Under the pieces are notes generated by a model that saw nothing but the letters and a program-made list of their open reading frames with translations, did not search any database and had not been told where the DNA came from. The position numbers and the translations under genes are program-made. From Buttiauxella gaviniae ATCC 51604 (lineage in GTDB: Bacteria; Pseudomonadota; Gammaproteobacteria; Enterobacterales; Enterobacteriaceae), in NCBI RefSeq assembly GCF_001654835.1, contig NZ_LXEP01000004.1, forward strand, positions 62,001-126,000: DNA of 64,000 nucleotides, written 5' to 3'. This document shows, piece by piece, positions 1 through 9,238 of this stretch (the first letter of the stretch is position 1; every line of letters begins with the position of its first letter).

Positions 1-90
1 AAATTCGTGAGAATTAACTTTGGCTGCACCTCAGCAACGCTTAATGAAGCCATTAAACGCATGGAAGCAGCCGTGAGATCAGTCTGCTAG
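1..90 (+). CDS. C-terminal end of a PLP-dependent aminotransferase-like protein (partial)
   Basis: Frame 1 is open from the first base to a TAG at 88-90 and gives 29 residues containing FVRINFGC, then a short amphipathic tail. In class I/II aminotransferases of the MalY/PatB (cystathionine beta-lyase) group the last 30 residues typically read VRLNFGCPR followed by a helix, which is the basis of this call. The gene begins upstream of the window. Its stop overlaps the convergent yecM stop by 12 bases. In E. coli the neighbour here is different, so this may be a local insertion. The family assignment rests on a very short piece. Confidence 0.5.
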   Translation, partial: KFVRINFGCTSATLNEAIKRMEAAVRSVC

Positions 91-645
91 TTCGCTGGCA
101 ACGATCTCTTCAATAGACCATGGATGGAATTTGATGGTGACTTTGCCGTCTGTCACTGCAAGCGTTGGGTTCGGCAAGCGCTCGCGCTCACCTTTTGGCG
201 AACTGGTTTTCACTGAAATTCCGGTCTGGCGTAAACCCGCGTCAGACATTAAATCCAGCGCTCGTGCATTCAGCGTGTCAGGCTCTCCCGGCAGCACAAT
301 TTCTACATGCTCCCAACCTTCATGCGGATAGCGTTTTTCACCCGGCCACGGCAGTTCAACCACACTAAATTTCCAGTGTGCCACGCAAACGGGTTCGTCT
401 AATTTGAACAGGCAAATTGGGCGGTCATTAATGATATTTTCCGACAACAGTGTGCCGCACCTTTCCAGGCCTGCACGCCAGCGTTCCGCCGTCGTATTCT
501 GATGGCAACGCAGAGAAATGTGATCGGCGTCGAGTGGTGCGATTTCAAGATCAAGCCGCGCGGCAAGTTCTGTTAACGCTTGTGTAAATCGCGGGAGATC
601 CGCTGAAATATCATTCAGTTCTGCAATTGTCTGCCAGTTGGCCAT
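79..645 (-). CDS. yecM: YecM family protein
   Basis: A protein of 188 residues that matches E. coli YecM in length, sequence character and position next to argS. YecM has a vicinal-oxygen-chelate/glyoxalase-like fold and a putative metal site, but no established reaction. It has no signal peptide or membrane segment and is probably cytosolic. I place the start at the ATG ending at 645, because a GAGAGG ribosome-binding site lies at the right distance. A GTG directly before it would add one methionine. It is divergent from argS across about 250 bases. Confidence 0.85.
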   Translation of the reverse strand: MANWQTIAELNDISADLPRFTQALTELAARLDLEIAPLDADHISLRCHQNTTAERWRAGLERCGTLLSENIINDRPICLFKLDEPVCVAHWKFSVVELPWPGEKRYPHEGWEHVEIVLPGEPDTLNARALDLMSDAGLRQTGISVKTSSPKGERERLPNPTLAVTDGKVTIKFHPWSIEEIVASELAD

Positions 646-895
646 CACCCTATCCTCTCAAGTCACGAATGCGGGCTAATCTACCAATTTAGGCAGATAT
701 CACCAACACCGGAAACGAGGCTATATTTCTGAATGGTTATTCACTATACCGTTGATATTAGTCCAGGGCGCACCGGGCAAGGCTTTTGCTGACTAAGGGG
801 GATAAATACAGTTATACTTACGCCCTAATTTTATCCCCAATGATACGGCTGCTGTAAAAGTCACGGCAGCCCTTAGCAAAAAGTAAGGTATCCCG

Positions 896-2629
896 GTGAA
901 TATTCAGGCTCTTCTCTCAGATAAAGTCAGTCAGGCACTGATTGCCGCAGGTGCGCCTGCGGATTGCGAACCACAGGTTCGTCAATCAGCAAAAGTTCAG
1001 TTCGGCGACTATCAGGCCAATGGCGTGATGTCAGTTGCAAAATCACTGGGCAAGCCACCACGACAAGTCGCAGAGTTGGTGATTGCCAATCTGGATTTGA
1101 CCGGAATTGCCAGCAAAGTTGAAATCGCCGGCCCAGGCTTTATCAACATTTTCCTCGACCCAGCATTCCTGGCAAAAAATGTCGATGAAGCTGTTGCTTC
1201 TGACCGTGTAGGCGTGAATACCGTTGCACCACAAACCATCGTGGTCGATTATTCCGCACCAAACGTGGCGAAAGAGATGCACGTGGGTCATATCCGCTCC
1301 ACTATCATTGGTGATGCTGCGGTGCGTACGCTGGAATTCCTTGGCCATAAAGTTATCCGTGCCAACCACGTGGGTGACTGGGGCACACAGTTCGGGATGC
1401 TGATCGCGTATCTTGAAAAGCAGCAACAAGAAAACGCGGGTGAAATGGCGCTGGCCGACCTGGAAGAGTTCTATCGCGCAGCCAAGAAACACTACGATGA
1501 AGACGCAGAATTTGCGGAACGTGCTCGTGCGTACGTTGTGAAGCTGCAAGGCGGCGACGAATACTGCCGTGAAATGTGGCGTAAGCTGGTCGATATCACC
1601 ATGACGCAGAACCAGCAAACCTACGATCGCCTTAACGTGACGCTGACCCGTGACGACGTAATGGGTGAAAGTCTTTATAACCCAATGCTGCCGGGCATCG
1701 TGGCAGATCTCAAGGCGAAAGGTCTTGCGGTCGAGAGCGAAGGCGCAACCGTAGTCTACCTGGATGAGTTCAAGAACAAAGACGGCGACCCAATGGGCGT
1801 TATCATCCAGAAAAAAGATGGCGGCTATCTCTACACCACCACCGATATTGCTTGTGCGAAATATCGCTATGAAACCCTGCATGCAGACCGCGTGCTTTAC
1901 TTTATCGACTCCCGCCAGCATCAACACCTGATGCAAGCATGGACCATCGTGCGTAAAGCAGGTTACGTTCCAGAATCTGTCACCCTGGAGCACCAGATGT
2001 TCGGCATGATGCTGGGCAAAGACGGCAAGCCGTTCAAAACCCGTTCTGGCGGCACGGTAAAACTGACCGATCTGCTCGACGAAGCCATGGAACGTGCGCG
2101 TAATCTGGTGGCAGAGAAAAACCCGAACATGCCTGCGGATGAACTGGAAGCGTTAGCGAAATCCGTCGGTATTGGCGCAGTGAAATACGCAGACCTGTCG
2201 AAAAGCCGCACCACCGATTACATCTTTGATTGGGACAACATGTTGGCCTTCGAGGGCAACACTGCACCGTATATGCAATATGCATACACTCGCGTGCTGT
2301 CTGTGTTCCGCAAAGCTGAGATTGATGAAGCTGAACTGCTCAAAGCGCCAGTAGTGATTCGTGAAGATCGCGAAGCACAGTTGGCTGCACGCCTGCTGCA
2401 ATTTGAAGAAACGCTGAATGTGGTTGCGCGTGATGGTACACCGCACGTGATGTGTACTTATTTATATGACGTGGCAGGCCTGTTCTCTGGCTTCTACGAG
2501 CATTGCCCTATTCTGGCTGCTGACTCCGAAGAAGCGCGTAACAGCCGCCTAAAACTGGCTCTGTTAACCGCGAAAACGCTGAAGCTGGGTCTGGATACCT
2601 TGGGTATCGAAACCGTAGAACGTATGTAA
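896..2629 (+). CDS. argS: Arginyl-tRNA synthetase
   Basis: Charges tRNA-Arg with arginine in the cytosol. The 577 residues match the E. coli enzyme in length and sequence throughout. The start is GTG, as in E. coli, giving MNIQALL. The class I HIGH signature appears as HVGH around residue 126, in the segment [16 protein letters not shown]. The KMSK region has the degenerate form usual for ArgRS ([13 protein letters not shown]). The C-terminal anticodon-binding domain ends in ETVERM, also typical. It is a single-gene unit closed by a strong hairpin directly after the stop. Confidence 0.98.
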   Translation: MNIQALLSDKVSQALIAAGAPADCEPQVRQSAKVQFGDYQANGVMSVAKSLGKPPRQVAELVIANLDLTGIASKVEIAGPGFINIFLDPAFLAKNVDEAVASDRVGVNTVAPQTIVVDYSAPNVAKEMHVGHIRSTIIGDAAVRTLEFLGHKVIRANHVGDWGTQFGMLIAYLEKQQQENAGEMALADLEEFYRAAKKHYDEDAEFAERARAYVVKLQGGDEYCREMWRKLVDITMTQNQQTYDRLNVTLTRDDVMGESLYNPMLPGIVADLKAKGLAVESEGATVVYLDEFKNKDGDPMGVIIQKKDGGYLYTTTDIACAKYRYETLHADRVLYFIDSRQHQHLMQAWTIVRKAGYVPESVTLEHQMFGMMLGKDGKPFKTRSGGTVKLTDLLDEAMERARNLVAEKNPNMPADELEALAKSVGIGAVKYADLSKSRTTDYIFDWDNMLAFEGNTAPYMQYAYTRVLSVFRKAEIDEAELLKAPVVIREDREAQLAARLLQFEETLNVVARDGTPHVMCTYLYDVAGLFSGFYEHCPILAADSEEARNSRLKLALLTAKTLKLGLDTLGIETVERM

Positions 2630-2633
2630 TAGC

Positions 2634-2666
2634 AAAAAGCTCGTCGCCTGATGCGACGGGCTTTTT
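2634..2666. terminator. Rho-independent terminator between argS and the lpxA-like gene
   Basis: An A-tract, a GC-rich stem (GCTCGTCGC pairing with GCGACGGGC, one G-T pair), a short loop and a T-tract, starting 4 bases after the argS stop. The flanking A and T runs let it work in both directions, which suits the two convergent genes. Confidence 0.9.
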
Positions 2667-2675
2667 CAAATCACA

Positions 2676-3467
2676 TTAGCGAACAATTCCCCGCGCCGAC
2701 CGCGCAAAAAACCGATCATAAAGGCCAATCACCGGGAAATCACTTTCCAGTATTTTCAAAGACCTCTTCACTTCTTCTATCGCCAGCGCCTGGTTGTAAA
2801 ACCGCTCATACAATGTATGAATCAAATCCTGCTGTTCTAGCTCTAACGCCTGAAACGCTTTCGAACTTGCGTTGATACCCAGCGGCACAGCGCGGTTACC
2901 ACCCGCCGTCACAAACGGCGGCACATCCTGAACCACTGCTGATTGGTCGAGGATCTTAACCCCACTCGCCAATATGCAAAATTGATGGATAGCACACATA
3001 AAGCCTATCTGCGCATCATCATCTAGCTCAACGTGCCCGGCAAGCCCACTGTTATCACCTATTAATGTGCCATTACCGACCACACAATCATGACCAACAT
3101 GGACACAACTCAAAAAGCGATTGTCATTACCGATGATAGTGGTGCTAAGCCCCTGAACCGTTCCACGATGAATAGTGGCATTTTTGCCAATCTGATTCCG
3201 GTCACCAATAACGACCGTCGTGGGTTCACCGGCATATTTAAGATCCTGATTCGCATCACCTATGGATGAAAACTCGCCGAAAGTATTATTACAGCCGATT
3301 GTTGTCAGGCCATTAATCACCGAGTAAGCGCCAACAACAGTTCCTTCGCCTATCACTACACCTGCGGAAATAACACAAAACGGGCCAATACTTACATGCG
3401 CACCAAGCACCACACCCGGTTCCACAATACTATTACTGGCAACCCGGGCTAACGGGGAAATAGACAT
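2676..3467 (-). CDS. LpxA-like UDP-N-acetylglucosamine O-acyltransferase paralogue
   Basis: A protein of 263 residues built of left-handed beta-helix hexapeptide repeats through about residue 190, then a helical C-terminal domain, as in LpxA (262 residues in E. coli). The catalytic region is kept: HRGTVQG near residue 100, then VHVGHDC with His123 and His126, matching His122 and catalytic His125 of E. coli LpxA. AIHQFC and QDVPPFV are also conserved. LpxA makes the first acylation of lipid A from UDP-GlcNAc and acyl-ACP, but the housekeeping gene lies in the lpxD-fabZ-lpxA-lpxB cluster, so this is a stand-alone extra copy. It may acylate another nucleotide sugar. The start at 3467 has AGGA seven bases upstream; a TTG just before it is less likely. 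Confidence 0.8.
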   Translation of the reverse strand: MSISPLARVASNSIVEPGVVLGAHVSIGPFCVISAGVVIGEGTVVGAYSVINGLTTIGCNNTFGEFSSIGDANQDLKYAGEPTTVVIGDRNQIGKNATIHRGTVQGLSTTIIGNDNRFLSCVHVGHDCVVGNGTLIGDNSGLAGHVELDDDAQIGFMCAIHQFCILASGVKILDQSAVVQDVPPFVTAGGNRAVPLGINASSKAFQALELEQQDLIHTLYERFYNQALAIEEVKRSLKILESDFPVIGLYDRFFARSARGIVR

Positions 3468-3694
3468 CAAATTATCCTGATGACGGCACGAAACGGAGAA
3501 CGCCGGTCATCGTTTGTTTATTAATCCAGAGTAGGGATCAACAAGAAAAGAGGGGTCGAAAGAGAAGCTCCGCTTCGCCATTCGCATAATCGTTAAGGAG
3601 GGTAAAAACCAGTGAAGGGCTTATCGACAGCGGCAGCATAATGAATTGCGTCACACATTACGCCATTTATTTATTATTAAATTGGAGGAACTTT

Positions 3695-3760
3695 ATGGGG
3701 TTTGCCCGTAGGTTTGATTTAGTAGTAATTTGCAGGCCCGGTTCCCCAGGCCTGTTGTGA
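3695..3760 (+). CDS. Candidate small ORF (21 residues) with a strong ribosome-binding site
   Basis: Between the lpxA-like gene and rhiN, a GGAGG sits seven bases before an ATG that opens a 21-codon frame ending in TGA. The peptide begins MGFARRFDLVV and matches no family I know. Its last third overlaps an inverted repeat (CAGGCC...GGCCTG at about 3732-3753). It runs convergent to rhiN, ending 4 bases from the rhiN stop. The good Shine-Dalgarno sequence is the only real evidence; it may be chance or a leader peptide. Confidence 0.25.
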   Translation: MGFARRFDLVVICRPGSPGLL

Positions 3761-3764
3761 GTGC

Positions 3765-4904
3765 TTACAAATAAATTCGCAGATACTCGCCCAGACAAAG
3801 TATCGCCATCGCCTGTCCGTACGGCATTGAGGTGAGAGGGATTTGGCGATAAAAATCCAGATCGCTGCCCATTCCGGTACCAAACGAAACCTGCAACAAC
3901 TCCCCTTCTGCCGAGATATTTTTGACGATACCTTTCATCGCCTTTTCCGCTACTTCTGCATACTCTTTGCCGATATAGCGCTTACGAATACCTTTCAGAA
4001 TGCCGTAGGCAAAACCGGCTGTCGCGGATGCTTCCAGGTAAGAGTGCGGATCGTCGAGCAGCGTGTGCCATAAACCACTGTCGTCCTGGCATTTTGCCAA
4101 CGCGGCAACCTGATTTTCCAGTACTTGTACCAGATAGCGACGCACCGCGTTGTTCTCAGGTAAATCCACCAGCTCAAGGAAGTCTGGAATAACTATCGTC
4201 AACCAACTGTTACCACGCGCCCAACGCGCCTGCGCAAAGTTATGGTTGCCTTCATAGTTCCAGCCGTGGAACCACAGCCCGGTTTCCCGGTCCATCAGGT
4301 TCTGTACATGCAGTAAGAACTGGTAGGTCGCTTCTTCCACATATTCCGGGCGATTTAGCAATTTGCCAATTTTTGCCAACGGTAATACGGTCATCATCAG
4401 CGTGTCATCCCACATCTGCTGATGGTTCTCTTCCGCAAGCGTAATGTGCTGCATGCCACCATGTTCGGTACGTGGCATTTCATACATTGCCCACTCAGCC
4501 CAGCTTTCAAGCCAGGGTAAGTAAGAAGGATCTCGCGTCTCTTCGTAGCGGTAAGCCAGCGTCAGGAACGGTGCCATGGTATTGACGTTTTTGGTGGTCG
4601 CGCCTTCTGCGAAACGGTCGGCAAACCAGCTATCAATAATTTCGCACATCTTCTTATCACCGGTCTGTCGATAATATTGATACATGCCGTACAAACCGAC
4701 GCCATGCGTCCACTCCCAACCAGCCCAACCTTTGGTATCAATGACTCTTCCGTCATCCAGTCGCAGCAAGAATTGGCCCGTTTCATCCTTAATATTTATC
4801 AGATTATCCGTCACCTTGTGGATCAGGGTTTTCAGCTCATCCCGGGCAATAAAATGCTCCGGCTGGCACAGTAAAGCGCTGTGTTTGACGGGATAAATAA
4901 TCAT
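3765..4904 (-). CDS. rhiN: Unsaturated rhamnogalacturonyl hydrolase, GH105 (RhiN-like)
   Basis: A cytosolic protein of 379 residues without signal peptide. GH105/GH88-type (alpha/alpha)6 barrel enzymes hydrolyse the unsaturated uronyl group left by pectic lyases. Family features include GWEWTHGVGLYG near residue 62, the acidic WDDT at 165-168 that fits the catalytic Asp of the YteR group, and HGWNYEGNHNFAQARWARGN typical of unsaturated rhamnogalacturonyl hydrolases. Its start codon overlaps the stop of the upstream transporter gene (TAATG), so the two are translationally coupled. The transporter-hydrolase pair matches the rhiTN operon of Dickeya, which is why I use that name. Substrate is inferred from family and neighbour. 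Confidence 0.8.
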   Translation of the reverse strand: MIIYPVKHSALLCQPEHFIARDELKTLIHKVTDNLINIKDETGQFLLRLDDGRVIDTKGWAGWEWTHGVGLYGMYQYYRQTGDKKMCEIIDSWFADRFAEGATTKNVNTMAPFLTLAYRYEETRDPSYLPWLESWAEWAMYEMPRTEHGGMQHITLAEENHQQMWDDTLMMTVLPLAKIGKLLNRPEYVEEATYQFLLHVQNLMDRETGLWFHGWNYEGNHNFAQARWARGNSWLTIVIPDFLELVDLPENNAVRRYLVQVLENQVAALAKCQDDSGLWHTLLDDPHSYLEASATAGFAYGILKGIRKRYIGKEYAEVAEKAMKGIVKNISAEGELLQVSFGTGMGSDLDFYRQIPLTSMPYGQAMAILCLGEYLRIYL

Positions 4905-6496
4905 TAACTTAACCTCTGTGATGATGTATTCGAACGCATTGCGGCAGCCTCTTTCAATGATGGAGCCGCAGGTTTATTACGGTTGAGATAACCAATATTG
5001 TTGTTGCCCCAAAGCGTGTCGTAAGGCATACCAGCCAGCATTTCGACTGTGGCGCGAGCTTGTGGTGTGGTTGCTTCCGGAACCGGACGGCCCGCAACAC
5101 GCATCTTCGCCGTCTCTTCACGTAATACGCTGTGAGTTTGTAAATTGAGTTTAAAGCGCAGAGAAACTAAGAAACCGCACGCCAGTACCGCAACTGTACC
5201 GAAGCTTAAAATCATCAGAATTGTGTGACTAACCGCAGGTGGCTGTGTGGTTTGCCCGGAAACAAAACCAGAAAGCTGCATCACGATACCCACCAGCATC
5301 ACAGCCCCTGCCTGAGATGCTTTACGCGTCAGAGTCATGATCCCGGCAAAGATCCCTTCACGACGCTGACCGGTAATCACTTCATCAACATCAGCAATAT
5401 AGGTGTAGGTATTCCACGGCACATAGTTGATGCCGCCACGGCCCAAGCCAGCGATAGCAGAAACCAACATCAGCAGTGAGAAGACATCGCTTAATCCCGC
5501 GTAATACAACAACGCATAAGAGATAGAACTCAGGCCAAAGATCACCACAACCATACGGTAGGACGGAGCCGGGCCATATTTGATACACAGTGGAATCATG
5601 CCGATAACCGCGATAAATTGCAGAATCGCCATAGTGCCGAGCAAGCTGGAAGCCATGCTTGCGCTTTGCATCAGCACGAATACCACATAATAGGTAAACA
5701 CGGCGTTGAACACGTCCTGCGCGATATAACCGCCCAGATACATGCCCAAGTGTTGGCGGAAGATCTTAACGCGCAAAGTGGAGGTCAACTCGACATTCAG
5801 GCGCTTCATGCTTTGGGCAAATGTCAGTGTTTTCTTCTCTTCTTCTGCACGCAGTGCCGCTTCAGTCCAGTCTGAACGAGGGCGCTCCCAGGTGAAGAAC
5901 CAGACAAATGTCAGCACGATGGCGCAGATGGTGGCGAATACCAGGCTTGAATAGAAGAAGGAAATTGCGTTGTCTTTACCGAAGTGGTTTAACAAAATAC
6001 CTGGCAGGAATGCAGCAAGAATTGCGGAAAGTTGCGCCATGGAAATACGCGCGCCGGAGAATTTGGTTTTCTGTTTGAAGTCATCGGTCATTTCCGGGAC
6101 CAGTGTTTCATACGGCACCAGAATCATGGTGTAGACCACGTCAAAAATCAGATAGGTCACCAGGTAATACCAGTAACTCATCTCCCCTACCCACATAAAG
6201 CTGTAGCTGAAGACTAATGGGATACCGAGCAATATAAAGAACTTACGGCGACCAAAACGCTTACCAAGCCATGTCGAACCGAAGTTATCCGTCAGGAAGC
6301 CCATCAGCGGACTGACAACGGCATCCAGCACCCTGGCCATCGCAAAGATAAACGTCGCTTCAATCGGTGAGAGGCCACAGAAGGTCGTATAAAAGTAGAG
6401 CAACCAGGCGGCGGTCAGAGCCGTCGTCCCGGCACCGAGAAAATCCCCGGAGCCGTAGGCAAGATAATTTGCCAATCCAATTTTGCGTGTTTTCAT
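4904..6496 (-). CDS. rhiT: GPH-family sugar:cation symporter, rhamnogalacturonide transporter-like (RhiT)
   Basis: An inner-membrane protein of 530 residues of the glycoside-pentoside-hexuronide:cation symporter family (relatives of MelB, UidB, YicJ). About 12 hydrophobic segments are seen, with the N-terminal pattern GSGDFLGAG, GRRKFFILLG in the second loop and LVPEMTDDFKQKTK after TM4. It is about 60 residues longer than MelB because of a hydrophilic C-terminal tail. The overlapping downstream hydrolase gene suggests it imports unsaturated rhamnogalacturonan oligosaccharides. I prefer the ATG ending at 6496, with ACGGGG upstream, over a TTG nine bases earlier that lies too close to that sequence. 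Confidence 0.8.
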   Translation of the reverse strand: MKTRKIGLANYLAYGSGDFLGAGTTALTAAWLLYFYTTFCGLSPIEATFIFAMARVLDAVVSPLMGFLTDNFGSTWLGKRFGRRKFFILLGIPLVFSYSFMWVGEMSYWYYLVTYLIFDVVYTMILVPYETLVPEMTDDFKQKTKFSGARISMAQLSAILAAFLPGILLNHFGKDNAISFFYSSLVFATICAIVLTFVWFFTWERPRSDWTEAALRAEEEKKTLTFAQSMKRLNVELTSTLRVKIFRQHLGMYLGGYIAQDVFNAVFTYYVVFVLMQSASMASSLLGTMAILQFIAVIGMIPLCIKYGPAPSYRMVVVIFGLSSISYALLYYAGLSDVFSLLMLVSAIAGLGRGGINYVPWNTYTYIADVDEVITGQRREGIFAGIMTLTRKASQAGAVMLVGIVMQLSGFVSGQTTQPPAVSHTILMILSFGTVAVLACGFLVSLRFKLNLQTHSVLREETAKMRVAGRPVPEATTPQARATVEMLAGMPYDTLWGNNNIGYLNRNKPAAPSLKEAAAMRSNTSSQRLS

Positions 6497-6608
6497 TGCC
6501 GTCAAACCCCGTTAATTTTTTTATGGAGATTGCACGTCCCGGTACTTGTCGGGCTTGCGAGAACCTTACCTTGCTAAGGTAGAAGGACGGGGCAATTGAA
6601 ACCTTTCC

Positions 6609-6643
6609 ATTTTTGCCATCGTTTGATGAATGGTGGCAAAAAT
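6609..6643. promoter_or_regulatory. Large inverted repeat upstream of rhiT
   Basis: ATTTTTGCCA at 6609-6618 is repeated in inverse at 6634-6643 (TGGCAAAAAT), in the intergenic region that must carry the rhiTN promoter. It could be an operator or a stem-loop in the leader. Just beside it, TTGAAACCTTTCC vaguely resembles half of a KdgR box; I do not claim a KdgR site. Confidence 0.35.
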
Positions 6644-6732
6644 ACAAAGTGTCTCAGCACTCGTATCACCGATTTATAAAACAGGGGTTTGTTTTTATCA
6701 AAAGTGCAGACTAAAAATGAGAGGTAGACGAG

Positions 6733-6759
6733 AAAAAGCCGCATCGTGAATGCGGCTTT
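6733..6759 (-). terminator. Terminator of the flhBAE operon
   Basis: AAAGCCGCAT and ATGCGGCTTT form a perfect 10-bp stem with a 5-base loop, six bases beyond the flhE stop. It is followed on the minus strand by TTTTT. Confidence 0.85.
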
Positions 6760-6764
6760 GAGGA

Positions 6765-7157
6765 CTAACGATAATTAACAATAACCTGATTAGTACGCAC
6801 TTTTAAGGTGGGGAAAAGAGCGCCGCCGCCGGGAACTTCCCAGACAAAACGCAGTGGCTCATTTGCCGCCACATTGGTCAATTCACGCGTCGTACCGCTC
6901 TGCCCTTCTATCTCAACACAGCGCGTTAGCGAACATAATCTTACGTTAAGTCCGGCTGGGGTTGGACCAATCAGCTCATAACGCCAGGCGACCATAGTCA
7001 TTACCCCACTCACGGGTTGCGAAGGTGCCAGAGCACGGGATGATGCTGAAATGCCCCGGTGGCTGAGCGTGGCACCCACGCCACTAGCCTGCCATGCTCC
7101 CTCACCTGCCGCATGGGTCATTAAAGGAAAAAGGATCAGCAATAACAGGCGGCTCAT
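6765..7157 (-). CDS. flhE: Flagellar protein FlhE
   Basis: A periplasmic protein of 130 residues with a clear N-terminal signal peptide (MSRLLLLILFPLMTHA, then AGEG). FlhE is found in enteric bacteria as the last gene of the flhBAE operon. It has been linked to control of proton flow through the flagellar export gate. Start and flhA stop overlap as TAATG, so it is translationally coupled to flhA. Two cysteines near the middle (LCSLTRC) could form a disulfide. Confidence 0.92.
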   Translation of the reverse strand: MSRLLLLILFPLMTHAAGEGAWQASGVGATLSHRGISASSRALAPSQPVSGVMTMVAWRYELIGPTPAGLNVRLCSLTRCVEIEGQSGTTRELTNVAANEPLRFVWEVPGGGALFPTLKVRTNQVIVNYR

Positions 7158-9238
7158 TATTTCGCTCCGATGGTCGCAGTCATACGGATATTACGGTTTT
7201 CAGAAAGCTCAAGGCTAGAAAGCACCATTAGTTGCGGCAGGCTGCGGCGTAAGAAACGCGCCAGTAATGGTCGCAGCGCATGGTTAACCAACAACACTGG
7301 CGGTGCACCGAGCATTTCCTGGCGTTTGAGCGCTTCCTGAGCTTGCTCCAGTAAACGGTCTGCTAGTCCCGGTTCCAGCCCACCTCCGCCCTGCAATGCC
7401 TGTAGAAGTAAGCGTTCCAGCGCCGCATCCAGGCCAATAACCTGCACCTCACCGTTGCCCGGGAACCACTGTTGAGTAATAGCCCTTCCCAACGCCACAC
7501 GCACCACCGCCGTTAATTCATGCGGGTCATTTTGTATCGGTGCATGTTCTGCCAAAGTTTCAAGAATCGTGCGCATATCACGAATCGGCACTTTCTCAGC
7601 CAGCAGGTTTTGCAGAACTTTATGCAGTGTGGTTAACGTCACCACACCCGGCACCAGGTCCTCCGTGAGTTTCGGCATCTCCTGGGTTACACGGTCGAGT
7701 AATTGTTGTGCTTCCTGGCGGCCAAACAGTTCTGGCGCAAACTGCCCAATAAGATGGTTAAGATGTGTGGCGACCACGGTACTGGCTTCGACCACGGTAA
7801 AGCCCTGAATTTGCGCCTGCTCTTTAAGTGCGCTTTCAATCCAGGTGGCGGCAAGGCCAAACGCTGGGTCAATTGTCGCTTCGCCTGGCAAGGTACCTGC
7901 CGCAGTCCCAGGGTTAATAGCAAGCCAGCGCCCAGGATACGCATCGCCACTGCCAATCTCGACGCCCTTCATCAGGATACGATAACGTGCCGGCGGCAAG
8001 TCCATGTTGTCGCGAATATGGACTACCGGCGGTAGGAATCCCATATCCTGCGCGAATTTCTTACGGATACTGCGGATTCGCCCTAACAGCTCGCCGTCTT
8101 GCTGGAAATCCACCATCGGAATCAGGCGGTAACCTACTTCCATTCCCAGCGAATCTTCCAGTTGCACATCATTCCAGGTGGCCTCAACCGCCTGCGGGTT
8201 TTCCTGGGGTTTGACCGGGGCTGATGGGGCTGCGGGCTGCTCCATCTGGCGGCCACGCATCCACCATGCCAGCCCAAGTAATGCGGCCGTAAACAGCAGG
8301 AAGACAAAGTTTGGCATTCCTGGCACCATGCCAAGCAAACCAAGAACACCGGCACTCAGCAGCATAACGCGTGGGTTGTTGAACAGCTGGGTGACCATCT
8401 GCTCGCCAACATCCTGGTCGGTTGCAACACGGGTAACGATAACACCCGCAGCGGTCGAGATGACCAGCGCCGGGATCTGCGCAACCAGGCCATCACCGAT
8501 GGTCAACAGCGTATAAGTTTCTGCTGCTGCGCCAAAGGGCATGTCGTGCTGAAGCATGCCGACCAACAGGCCACCCACCACGTTAATCACCATGATCATC
8601 AGCCCGGCGACCGCATCGCCACGCACGAATTTACTGGCCCCGTCCATCGAGCCGTAAAAATCAGCTTCTTGTGTGACTTCTGAACGGCGTTTTTTCGCTT
8701 CGTCTTCACCAATCAAGCCAGCGTTAAGATCGGCATCAATCGCCATCTGTTTACCCGGCATACCGTCCAGCACAAAGCGCGCGCCCACTTCAGCAATACG
8801 CCCCGCACCTTTGGTGATAACCATAAAGTTGATGATAACGAGGATGATAAACACCACGATACCGATGGCGAAGTTGCCGCCAACGAGGAAGTGACCGAAA
8901 GCCTCAACCACTTTACCCGCAGCCGCACCACCGGTATGACCATCCATCAAAATGATACGTGTCGAGGCCACGTTCAGCGCCAGGCGCAGCAACGTGGTAA
9001 ACAGCAGAATGGTTGGGAAAGCCGCAAACTCGAGGGTTTTCTGGGTGAACATCGCCACCAGCAGAACCATGATCGACAGAGCGATGTTAAAGGTGAACAG
9101 CAAATCCAGTATAAACGCCGGGAGCGGCAGTACCATCATCGACAAGATCATCAAGATCAGTATCGGTCCGGCAAGAATTTGCCATTGCCCGGATTTCATA
9201 CTGGCAGGCAGACGCAGTGTTGCGAGCAAATTAGCCAT
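7157..9238 (-). CDS. flhA: Flagellar export gate protein FlhA
   Basis: A protein of 693 residues, the nonameric ring of the flagellar type III export gate. It has about eight N-terminal membrane helices to residue 330, including the conserved FHIPEP-family segment AFGHFLVGGNFAIG and the charged cytoplasmic loop GARFVLDGMPGKQMAIDADL. A large cytoplasmic domain that docks export chaperones follows. Sequence and length match E. coli FlhA (692). The start is the ATG ending at 9238; it overlaps the flhB stop by 8 bases, the usual coupling in this operon. An upstream in-frame alternative would add seven residues inside flhB. Confidence 0.97.
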   Translation of the reverse strand: MANLLATLRLPASMKSGQWQILAGPILILMILSMMVLPLPAFILDLLFTFNIALSIMVLLVAMFTQKTLEFAAFPTILLFTTLLRLALNVASTRIILMDGHTGGAAAGKVVEAFGHFLVGGNFAIGIVVFIILVIINFMVITKGAGRIAEVGARFVLDGMPGKQMAIDADLNAGLIGEDEAKKRRSEVTQEADFYGSMDGASKFVRGDAVAGLMIMVINVVGGLLVGMLQHDMPFGAAAETYTLLTIGDGLVAQIPALVISTAAGVIVTRVATDQDVGEQMVTQLFNNPRVMLLSAGVLGLLGMVPGMPNFVFLLFTAALLGLAWWMRGRQMEQPAAPSAPVKPQENPQAVEATWNDVQLEDSLGMEVGYRLIPMVDFQQDGELLGRIRSIRKKFAQDMGFLPPVVHIRDNMDLPPARYRILMKGVEIGSGDAYPGRWLAINPGTAAGTLPGEATIDPAFGLAATWIESALKEQAQIQGFTVVEASTVVATHLNHLIGQFAPELFGRQEAQQLLDRVTQEMPKLTEDLVPGVVTLTTLHKVLQNLLAEKVPIRDMRTILETLAEHAPIQNDPHELTAVVRVALGRAITQQWFPGNGEVQVIGLDAALERLLLQALQGGGGLEPGLADRLLEQAQEALKRQEMLGAPPVLLVNHALRPLLARFLRRSLPQLMVLSSLELSENRNIRMTATIGAK

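Noticed and set aside
1043-1993. A 316-residue open frame opposite argS
   Set aside because: It is the antisense shadow of the strongly conserved argS coding sequence; the protein has no recognisable domain and no ribosome-binding site.
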